From: Siphonodentalium dalli
Lineage: Eukaryota; Mollusca; Scaphopoda; Gadilida; Siphonodentaliidae
Length of the DNA stretch: 64,000 nt
Reading direction: 5' to 3'
Assembly: GCA_032622095.1 (NCBI GenBank)
Contig: CP136069.1
Location: 189,835,122-189,899,121 of the forward strand
In this document: in pieces, positions 25,360-35,446 of the stretch
Layout: each line of letters opens with the position of its first letter
Position numbering within the stretch: the first letter of the stretch is position 1
Translations under genes and position numbers: made by a program
Notes under the pieces: model-generated
The model's input: only the letters and a program-made list of their open reading frames with translations
What the model was told of the DNA's origin: nothing
The model's database searches: none

Positions 25360-28300
25360 TCACCATCCATGATGGCCGCCAAAATGGCCGCCGGATGTTG
25401 AAAATATGACATTTTTTCACAAATATCTTCTAGATCAATTCATGCTGTTTGGAACTGGTTGAGTAATATGACTTTATTTAGTAATTTGTATATTAACTGA
25501 CCATTGGAGCAATTAAATGTGCAACTAATGGGGTCCTAACCCCTTCTGATCCCTCCAAAATTCGATTTTACAGAACGCGGTACAAAATTTTACAAAAAAT
25601 CACAATTGGGATTCTAGTCATATTTCAACAAGAAATGAAAAGAACATTGTAATGTAAGTGAGGCATATCATTACCAATGAATATTCCAACTCTCTGGAAC
25701 CAAAAATCTTACCTTGGCTCAAAATGGCTGCGAAAATGGCCGCCAAAATATGGAAAATGGTAAATATTGCCCCAGGGTGTCCTGCAATCGCTTAGAAGTT
25801 GTGGTTGGTGTATACAATTGGCTAATCTGTATTCTATACATTGCATACTAACATGTCTAATGCACCATGGATCATTTTTACTATTGTCACCACTGACATC
25901 ACCAGAAATATGGGATTTTTATCTCACAAACTTGACAAAAATATTGGCAAAAATTAACTTTTCAGGGTTCGACCATTTGTTCAAGTAAAATGCAACTATC
26001 TTTGGTATCAAAGGTGTTTATTGTTTTGGTCTATCTTAAGTGTGTCACACTGTGGTGTTTAAAGACTAAAATGCTCAAGATGGCTTCCAAAATGGCAACC
26101 AAATTTGTAAAAAGTTAAAAGTTAACATATCCCGAACATTATTCTCTGCGTTATCCGAAAAAGCTAGCAAATTGTGACTCACTTGGTTATTTTTACGTAT
26201 TAGTTAATTAACTGACAAATACGTTCTATTATATTTGTTCCAGTTCCGTATGGGGCATGACAAATTCATTTTAAAGTTGCAGTATGGAATTTTGCGGAGA
26301 ACCTCTTTTGTGATTCTGGCCATATTATTGAAAGGAAATGGGCAGAACGTTGAGACGGAACTGAGATAAACCATCATGATATGTGGGTATTCAGGCCCAT
26401 TATGATACAAATTTGTCAACTGGATACAGAGTGGAAGCCAAGATGACAGCTATGGAGTTACTCTATGATCATAGATGAGGATAATAAGTACCCAGGGAGT
26501 TATTGTATGGTCATGAATGATGTGTGGGTATATAGGGAGTCCCCTATTGGTGACGGTGGGGCATATATTTATATATGTTGTGGATGTGTTATCATTGGTG
26601 GTGTATGGGAGTACATGTATGATCATGGATGGCGTGTATATAACTTATGAGTGGCAAGTATGGAACTTATGAGTGGTCGTATATGCGGGTATTGGTATAT
26701 CTGGAAGGGCTCACCATTGGTATTGTGCATATGTATAACTGGATTGACTCTATGGTCATGTGGATGGCGAATAGGTATACATGTAGTGGCTGTATGGTCC
26801 ATGGTGAGGTGAATATGTATACAATGAGTGACTGTATGATCGTGAATGTAGTGAATATGTATACATATAGTGACTTTTTGGTCATGCGTCGGGTGTAGGT
26901 GTATACCTGGTGTTCATGCATGGTGACTCGTGGCTGTATCGTCATTTGTGGTATGTACGGGTATAACCAAGTATGGCTGCATGATCAGGTGTACGTGTAT
27001 AAAGTGGGTTATTATGTTGTCATTTGTGTGGTGTTTATGTACATATGGAGTGACTTGGGTGATGGATGGGTTGTACATGTGTATCTTGGGTGGCTATCGC
27101 TTTCTACAATAACTCAAGGGTATGTTAATCAATAAAGAGGTCATGTCAGAGAGTTCTCCATCTTGATGATGTTTATGTAGATGGGGGGCGTTAAGTGTGG
27201 AAAGCGATAGCCTCCCATTAGCACACAGTCATTACATATATACATAAACACCACAGACATAACAATATAGTGACACACTGTATACATGTACACCTGACCC
27301 ATGACCACGGATGACCATACAGCCATGCGTCGCAATGCAGGCACACCGGGTATACTCCTAAACATGACCCATAACCATATAGTCACTCCTTGTATACCCA
27401 TTCATCTCACCATTGGCCATAAGGTCACCCCCTGTATACATATTCTCCAAACGCATGGTCAAATAGACAATCAATATCTACATCAACACCACAACAATGA
27501 CCATAAAGTCATTCCGGTATACATATGCACCTCACCAATGACCATATAGCCACTCGCTTCATACTCATACCCTCACCCATGTCACCTGGTATACTCCTTC
27601 GTCTGACCTATGGCCATATAGTCACCCCGTGTGTACCTATTCAAAACATTCATACATGATCATGGTCAATCCTTGTATATATATTCGCCTCAACATTGGC
27701 CATGTCACTCCCTGCATCCCTATTTGTCACACCATAGCCGAATAGCCACTCAAGATATACTTATACACCCCATCCATGTCACTATAGTCACTCCATGTAT
27801 GCATGTGCACCTCATCCATGGCCATATAGCCACTCGCTATACACTCATATCCCTCGCCCATGACAATAAAGCAACACGTGTGTATACTGGTATAACCTAC
27901 ACATGACCATACCGCCACCAAACAGGAGCACAAGGTATTCTCATACGCCTGACACATGACCATTTAGTCACCCCCTGTATAGATCTTCATTACATTTGTG
28001 ACCATACAGTCACTACTTGTATACCTACATGTTCTCATCTCACTATTAACCATACCGTCACTACTTGTATACCTATTTGACACACATAGTCATATAACTC
28101 ACTCACCCTAGACTATAGATTCACTACAGGTATACATGTAAACCTCACTAATGGCCATTCAGCCCTTCCAGATATACAAAAAACCCGCACACACGACCAC
28201 TCAAACACTCCATACTTGCATATACACCTCACACATGACAATTCAGCAATTCACTGCATAATCATACACGCCATCCATGATAATACAGCTAAGCCTTATA

Positions 28301-29018
28301 CTCTCACAAATGATAATACATCCACGAGATATATAAATATACATCCCACCATTACCACACGGACACTCACTATATACCCACACCCTCGATAATGTCCACC
28401 AGCTTACTCCAGGTATTCATATTCAATCATGACCATACAGTCATTCCATGTGTACCTGTACACATTACCCGTAACCATAAAATCACTCCCTATTTATCCA
28501 CACACCCCATCCATGATCATACAGACAACACATGCACATACCACCCATGACATTACAGTCACTCCATATATACATAATCAACACATAGATGTCCATGTAG
28601 CTATATCCATACACCACACCAATGACCATACAGGTACACCGGTTGCACCCGTACTGAATATACACAATCATACACCATAGAGTCACTCCATGCATATCGG
28701 TTGACCTCACACCTGACCATGGCCTCTCCCTGTATACCTATATGCATCTTACCATGGACAACCCACTAATAACCATATAGTCACTCATTGTATACCTACT
28801 CACATCAGTCATGACATACAATAACTCCCTGTATACCTATTCACCTCACATATGATCATAGAGTAACTCCCTGGCTATGATCTTGGCATCCACACTGTAT
28901 CATGTTGACATTTTTTTTTATCATAATGGACCAGAATAGCCAAAGATTATGATCCATCTCAGGTCTGTATCAAAGTTCTGCCCATTTCCTTTCAATAAAT
29001 GTGGCAAAAATTACAAAA
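25360..29018. mobile_element. Large foldback element, copy A (truncated at both ends)
   Basis: Left arm is 25360-26460. The core is 26460-28850. A truncated inverted right arm follows (28855-29018). The core is made of diverged ~42-bp units of the type TATGGTCATG...GTATACATGGAGTGAC. Units read in plus orientation to about 27110 and in minus orientation from about 27220 on. The switch point carries the inverted pair TGGCTATCGCTTTC (27091-27104) and GAAAGCGATAGCC (27200-27212). Copy B at 56937-62439 is the same structure in reverse. Short frames of 60-90 codons in the core are repeat by-products. Confidence 0.85.
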
Positions 29019-29360
29019 GGATATGTTCGTGGTTGGGAGTATTATGGGAGTAGAATGAACCAACTAGCGGTTATAATTATCTAAATTGAGTTCGTGCATG
29101 TTTGATGTTTGGAGCGAGGTTCCCCAAAATGACGTTAAACCCCTTGTGGATAAATAGGAGTCCGGTGGTAATGTCAATTGATACAGGCCGGTCCTAGTGA
29201 ATCGAACATATATCCGAGAATTCGATGGCGGAGTTTGTGTCATCAGAATTCGCCAGCTAGCATAGAATTTGATAAAAAATCACCCACCCCTGTCCATGCA
29301 CATTACGGATCCTGGACCCGTTTGGCAAGTCCAGGCCGCAGGTAAATCTAAAATATATTT

Positions 29361-30514
29361 TGGGACTTCTGTTTGTTTGTCTGTTAGCTATGGCCGGGAA
29401 AACGGCTGGACCGATTGAGCTCAAACTTCCAATCTAAGGTTAAAAACCACGGGCAGTGTTTACCGCCGTTTTGGAGAAGCTCCGAGCACCCTTCTCCACT
29501 CCCAGTCACCAAAATGACCGTCCTTGGCACTGTGGAGTTAATCGCGTTGATAGTTAAAGAGCGTTCGTATCCGCAGTGTCGTTGATAAAGAGCGTATGCG
29601 TGTAGTGTGATTCTTTTGTCTGGGGCCAGACGCGAGTATGTCTGTATCCAGACATGAGCGTGTTGTGTGATTCTTATGCCTGTCTTCGTACTTAAGGGTT
29701 CCAAGGAACGGGGGAGATTTTCATCGGGTAAGTTTTTCCGCCCGAGGTGATCTTCACCTGGAAACGGGTACGCAGTGATCACGTTTGGCTAACGAAAACG
29801 ACCTTCTCATATATATATATATCTAATATATATTTTGGGACTTCTGTTTGTTTGTCTGTTTGTTTGTCTGTTAGCTATGGCCGGGAAAACTGCCGGACGG
29901 ATTTCGACGAAATTTGATACCTAGGGATTATTTTGTCCGGGGAGTGTTTTGGACGGGTCAAATCGTGACCCGACCTGAACTTTACCTTCAAAATGGTCAA
30001 TTCAAGGTAAAATCGGGTAAAAATAGGGGTACTTTTGTCCGGGGAGTGTTTTGGACGGGTCAAATCGTGACTCCGACCTTACCTTGACCATCAAAATGGT
30101 CAATTCAAGGTCAAAGCCCGGACGAAGTCGGGTCACCTGCTAGTCTACTATATATTTTGGGACTTCTGTCTGTCTGTCTGTTAGCAGTGGCCGGGAAAAC
30201 TGCCGGACGGATTTCGACAAAATTTGATAACTGGGGATACTTTTGTCCGGGGAGTGTTTTGGACGGGTCAAATAGTGACCACGACCTGACCTTGACCTTC
30301 AAAATGGTAAATTCAAGGTCAAATCGCGCCTTTCGACGGATTTCGACGAAATTTGATACCAATGGGTAGTTTTGTTCGGGGGAGTGTTTTTGGACGGGTC
30401 AAATCGTGACCTGACCTTCACCTTCAAAATCGTCAATTCAAGGTCAAGTCGCGCCTTTCGACGGATGAAAGCAGAGGGGAAACAGCCCGGATGAAGTCGG
30501 GTCACCCTGCTAGT
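29361..30514. repeat. Dispersed repeat R4, tandem copies
   Basis: Blocks starting TATTTTGGGACTTCTGT, then TGTCTGTTAGC and GGCCGGGAAAACTGCCGGAC, then GATTTCGACGAAATTTGATA and GTCCGGGGAGTGTTTT, start at about 29352, 29830 and 30150, with partial inner repeats near 30030 and 30340. Two blocks end in CGGGTCACC(C)TGCTAGT (about 30130 and 30500) next to TA-rich tracts. The family is widespread-looking but I cannot name it. 29019-29350 shows nothing clear. Confidence 0.75.
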
Positions 30515-30634
30515 TATATATATATTAGACCAGTGACATGGTATATCTGGTATTTCCCCCCATGGGCATGTGGTCCAGAACTAAGTTACTGGACTCGTGT
30601 AAATTTCACTATAAACTGAACAGGTGGGTTCTCT

Positions 30635-30754
<120 letters not shown>

Positions 30755-31362
30755 GCTTTTTGGTTGGGGTCATTTTGTCTCAGGTGCCTGTGGTACATTA
30801 CTGCTCGAGGGCACGTTTTTGAAATGGCTGTATGCACACCCTATAGCATCTACTGATATTAGTAGGCAACACCCCACCCCAATTCGGTCCTAGTTATCTT
30901 CCCTATGTGTATGTATGAATGTATTACTCCAACGATCGTATATATGTAAAGTTATCTCGAAATTTCGAGTACATGTAGTAGGCCTACCATGTATACACAT
31001 GTCCTGTACGTCCCAGACACTGATATGTGTTTTTGGGATTGGAGTCATTTTGTCCCAGGTCCATATGTTACATATACTACTCGATGTCAGGTTTATGAAA
31101 TGGCTGTATGCGCACCCTATATCATATTAGCAAGCAGCACTCATCCCAATTTGGTCCTAGTTATTTTCACTGTTTGTATAAATGTATTACTCCAACGATC
31201 GTATATATATGTAAAGTTATCTCGACATTTCGAGACGTTATGTCGAACTTTCGAGATGTATGTCGAAATTTCGAGATGTTATCTCTAAATTTCGAGAAGT
31301 TATCTCGAAATTTCGAGAACAAAATATTTTTGTTTATGTCCTATATCAGCCACCATATAAGC
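30755..31362 (+). repeat. Dispersed element R3, copies 2 and 3
   Basis: Two successive copies of the unique half of R3, about 30755-30970 and 30985-31220. Each runs TTGGGGTCATTTTGTC-type, GAAATGGCTGTATGC, CACCCTATA, CCCAATT(C/T)GGTCCTAGTTAT and ACTCCAACGATCGTATATAT, then the TCTCGAAATTTCGAGA palindromes. Copy 3 continues to TTTTTGTTTATGTCCTATAT and CAGCCACCA. Orientation is opposite to copy 1 at 22318-22830. Confidence 0.78.
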
Positions 31363-33230
31363 CAGATAAAAGACGAATCTGAAAAAAAATCACACAAGAT
31401 AGAAACAAATATAGTAACGTCATGAAAATTGAGGAAATAAATAGCAATTACATATGCATCCACCCAATCACAGTCAGCGTTGGTAATATGTAGGGGTTTT
31501 GTAAAACAGAGTAGAAAACGTCTCGTTCATGCAGACGACATTATTGAAAGCATGACATTGTGTGTACAGCGAGGTGACGACGGGTGAGGGGCTAGGGTCG
31601 GTAGGGCCCTGCGAATCGATTCGATTCGATGCGATTCGGAATCGTTTGTCTGATTCGATTCGAAATCGGCTGTCCTGATTCGAATTTGATAGAATCTGTT
31701 CTCTCAGGTACATTGCATCGCCTTGACTGCATTCCCATGGTTTCTATAGACTACAGCTAGAGTACTTACAACATTGATCTTGTGCTAAGAAACTTTGCGA
31801 TACTGGCGAATGCATGCATGCACAGACAGATAACACATTCGTAAATCATCCATAAATAGACCGCCAAATAATTTAATTCATTATAATCTCACTAAGAATG
31901 ATGTGAATCAAACATGACTCCGGGATTCCAGGAGTTGAATGTCAAAAGGAGGTATAAATTTAACCTTGACAGGAGGTCACTAGAAAGAATATATTTATCA
32001 TTTATTCGTCCTGTCCTGGTGTATGCCTCCTCAGTTTGGGACAACTGTAGCAACGAAGAAGCTAATGAATTAGAAGAAATCCAATATGAAGCCGCAAGAA
32101 TCGTAACTGGCGCGACAAGAAGTTGTAGTAAAGAGGGCTTGCTCCACGAAACTGGGTGGGAGACACTTACAAATCGACGCCGAAAAACCAAGCTAACCCA
32201 ATTTTTCAAAATGGTGAAAAAGTCAACACCCACCTACCCCTATATCAGGGAGTCTAACAAATTACGACTTCAGACCTAAAGACATGAAACCGTTTTTTTG
32301 TAATACCGAAGCATAAAAAAAATCCTTTTTACCTTCAGCCGTGAGTCTATGGAATGATCTACCACCGGAGGCCAACAACTGTGAAACCATATCGGACTTC
32401 AAATCTTTTCTTAAAACTGACCTCGCCGTGAGCCCCCGTTACATGGAATTTGCTTACACAAGACGAAGTAAAATTTTCCATTGTCGATTACGACTAGGGT
32501 GTAGCAATCTGAATTACGACTTATATCGCAATCATTTACAAGACAATCAGTATTGTATGTGTGGCGAAGTTGAAACAGTATCACACTTTTTGCACTATTG
32601 CCCAGTCTTTGAAGCCGAGAGAGACATATGTTTCAGCAACCTTAATAATTTGGAAACAAAAACACTCTTAGAAGGTTCAAAATCACTTTCCTTATCCAAA
32701 AACATTGAGATATTCGCTAACATTCAGGGGGGGGGGGGGTGAAAAAAAATTCCGGGGTGGGTGGGTGGTCAAAGCCACCTACCAGCAATTTTTTCCGCAA
32801 CTAAAAAAAAATTTCCTGCTTGTTTTTTAGTGTTTTGGCAATGAGTTGGGCTTCAAAACCACTTTGCATGAGAGAAATATGTAATTCTAACTGGTAAACT
32901 GACTGCAGGCAGTTATCGTGTTGTATTTTGTTGCAAATTTTGAAATCCAAGATGGCCGCTGGCAGCCATGTTGTTTTGGCTGAATGACCTCAAAATGACT
33001 CATTCCTATTTACATGTCCATGTTAACATCCATGATAAATAGTATGCACAGAAATTCATATACAGCTGTTTACGGTGAATTTCCCCCCGCAAATCTCTGT
33101 TTTAGTGTTAAAAGGGGGGTGGGTGAAAAACAAATGGTCGGAAAACGGAAAAAACATTTGGCGGTGGGGTGGGTGGGTACAAAAAATGATCGAAAGGGAA
33201 AAAATGCCATACGTGCCTCAAATTTTTGTC
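31306..33230. repeat. Direct tandem duplication, unit 1 (1.93 kb)
   Basis: Unit 1 (31306-33230) and unit 2 (33231-35158) align along their length at offsets of 1925-1932 bp with few differences. Examples are TATGTAGGGG versus TATCTAGGGG, GGAGGTCAC versus TGAGGTCAC, a missing A near 34122 and a missing AC near 34473. The junction joins TTTTTGTCCG to AAATTTCGAGAAC, with CG shared. The unit contains a GATTCGATTCGAT stretch (31615-31690), a CR1-like coding fragment and a G/C-flanked insertion. Confidence 0.93.
31914..32727 (+). pseudogene. CR1/Jockey-like reverse transcriptase C-terminal fragment (unit 1)
   Basis: Encodes the region after the catalytic palm of a non-LTR reverse transcriptase: LERIYLSFIRPVLVYASSVW, then EEIQYEAARIVTGATRS. 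After a frame change near 32270 come SLWNDLPPEA and a cysteine-rich tail, YCMCGEVETVSHFLHYCPVF (CxC-x8-HxxxxC type). The upstream endonuclease and RT core are absent, so the copy was 5' truncated. A frameshift and a stop between 32265 and 32340 break it. It is interrupted downstream by the G/C-flanked insertion. Neither coding nor functional today. Confidence 0.85.
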
Positions 33231-35158
33231 CGAAATTTCGAGAACAAAATATTTTTGTTTATGTCCTATATCAGCCACCATATATATAAGCCAGATAAAA
33301 GACGAATCTGAAAAAAAATCACACAAAATAGAAACAAATATAGTAACGTCATTAAAATTGAGGAAATAAATAGCAATTACATATGCATCCACCCAATGAC
33401 AGTCAGCGTTGGTAATATCTAGGGGTTTTGTAAAACAGAGTAGAAAACGTCTCGTTCATGCAGACGACATTATTGAAAGCATGACATTGTGTGTACAGCG
33501 AGGTGACGACGGGTGAGGGGCTAGGGTCGGTAGGCCCCTGCGAATCGATTCGATTCGATGCGATTCGGAATCGTTTGTCTGATTCGATTCGAAATCGGCT
33601 GTCCTGATTCGAATTTGATCGAATCTGTTCTCTCAGGTACATTGCATCGCCTTGACTGCATTCCCATGGTTTCTATAGACTACAGCTTATAGAGTACTTA
33701 CAACATTGATCTTGTGCTAAGAAACTTTGCGATACTGGCGAATGCATGCATGCACAGACAGATAACTCATTCGTAAATAATCCATAAATAGACCGCCAAA
33801 TAATTTAATTCATTATAATCTCACTAAGAATGATGTGAATCAAACATGACTCCGGGATTCCAGGAGTTGAATGTCAAAAGGAGGTATAAATTTAACCTTG
33901 ACATGAGGTCACTAGAAAGAATATATTTATCATTTATTCGTCCTGTCCTGGAGTATGCCTCCTCAGTTTGGGACAACTGTAGCAACGAAGAAGCTAATGA
34001 ATTAGAAGAAATCCAATATGAAGCCGCAAGAATCGTAACTGGCGCGACAAGAAGTTGTAGTAAAGAGGGCTTGCTCCACGAAACTGGGTGGGAGACACTT
34101 ACAAATCGACGCCGAAAACCAAGCTAACCAAATTTTTCAAAATGGTGAAAAAGTCAACACCCACCTACCCCTATATCAGGGAGTCTAACAAATTACGACT
34201 TCAGACCTAAAGACATGAAACCGTTTTTTTGTAATACCGAAGCATAAAAAAAATCCTTTTTACCTTCAGCTGTGAGTCTATGGAATGATCTACCACCGGA
34301 GGCCAACAACTGTGAAACCATATCGGACTTCAAATCTTTTCTTAAAACTGACCTCGCCGTGAGCCCCCGTTACATGGAATTTGCTTACACAAGACGAAGT
34401 AAAATTTTCCATTGTCGATTACGACTAGGGTGTAACAATCTGAATTACGACTTATATCGCAATCATTTACAAGAAATCAGTATTGTATGTGTGGCGAAGT
34501 TGAAACAGTATCACACTTTTTGCACTATTGCCCAGTCTTTGAAGCCGAGAGAGACATATGTTTCAGCAACCTTAATAATTTGGAAACAAAAACACTCTTA
34601 GAAGGTTCAAAATCACTTTCCTTATCCAAAAACATTGAGATATTCGCTAACATTCAGGGGGGGGGTGAAAAAAAATTCCGGGGTGGGTGGGTGGTCAAAG
34701 CCACCTACCAGCAATTTTTTCCGCAACTAAAAAAAAATTTCCTGCTTGTTTTTTAGTGTTTTGGCAATGAGTTGGGCTTCAAAACCACTTTGCATGAGAG
34801 AAATATGTAATTCTAACTGGTAAACTGACTGCAGGCAGTTATCGTGTTGTATTTTGTTGCAAATTTTGAAATCCAAGATGGCCGCTGGCAGCCATGTTGT
34901 TTTGGCTGAATGACCTCAAAATGACTCATTGCTATTTACATGTCCATGTTAACATCCATGATAAATAGTATGCACAGAAATTCATATACAGCTGTTTACG
35001 GTGAATTTCCCCCCGCAAATCTCTGTTTTAGTGTTAAAAGGGGGGTGGGTGAAAAACAAATGGTCGGAAAACGGAAAAAACATTTGGCGGTGGGGTGGGT
35101 GGGTACAAAAAATGATCGAAAGGGAAAAAATGCCATACGTGCCTCAAATTTTTGTCCG
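33231..35158. repeat. Direct tandem duplication, unit 2
   Basis: Second copy of the 1.93-kb unit. It retains the right end of the G/C-flanked insertion (C-run at 35160-35182) that unit 1 has lost at the duplication junction, so unit 2 preserves the original arrangement on that side. Confidence 0.93.
33846..34657 (+). pseudogene. CR1/Jockey-like reverse transcriptase C-terminal fragment (unit 2)
   Basis: Same fragment as at 31914-32727, in the second duplicate. It has two extra lesions: loss of one A near 34122, which ends the first frame at RRRKPS, and loss of two bases near 34473, which shifts the frame before the CMCGEVETVSHFLHYC tail. Beyond the insertion the retroelement sequence resumes at 35195 and runs to a TAAAATAAAA-type 3' region near 35410. 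Confidence 0.85.
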
Positions 35159-35184
35159 ACCCCCCCCCCCCCCCCCCCCCCCTG
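34658..35184. mobile_element. 527-bp insertion with G-run start and C-run end, 10-bp target duplication
   Basis: TAACATTCAG occurs at 34648-34657 and again at 35185-35194, immediately outside a segment that starts with a G-run then TGAAAAAAAATT and ends in a long C-run preceded by AAATTTTTGTCCG. Read from outside inward, both ends are therefore G-run plus A-rich, a loose terminal inverted repeat. Removing the segment rejoins the retroelement sequence. Unit 1 holds the same insertion from 32728 without its right end. A transposon origin is inferred from the duplication. Confidence 0.7.
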
Positions 35185-35446
35185 TAACATTCAGAAATAT
35201 ATAGAACTAACTGTAATTTCATTGAGCTATATACATTCATATACATCGAAATGTACATTCTATTTTTGTCTGTTTGAAACGGTTACCATTCAATATTTTA
35301 TATGTGTAGGAGATGGCTTAAGATAAGCATTATGCTTACTGCCAAATCCCATTATAACCATCAATATCTTTCATCATCACACCGTGAACTTTGTACATTA
35401 ATTGGTTAAAATAAAATATGTTTAAACTAATGTCAAAAGGGAATTA

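Noticed and set aside
26465-28710. Many 60-92 codon frames in the core of foldback element A (and in 58417-60922 of B)
   Set aside because: All lie in ~42-bp repeats (a multiple of three), occur on both strands and share no start or conserved end.
29384-29782. 132-codon minus frame
   Set aside because: Overlaps dispersed repeat R4 and shows no domain.
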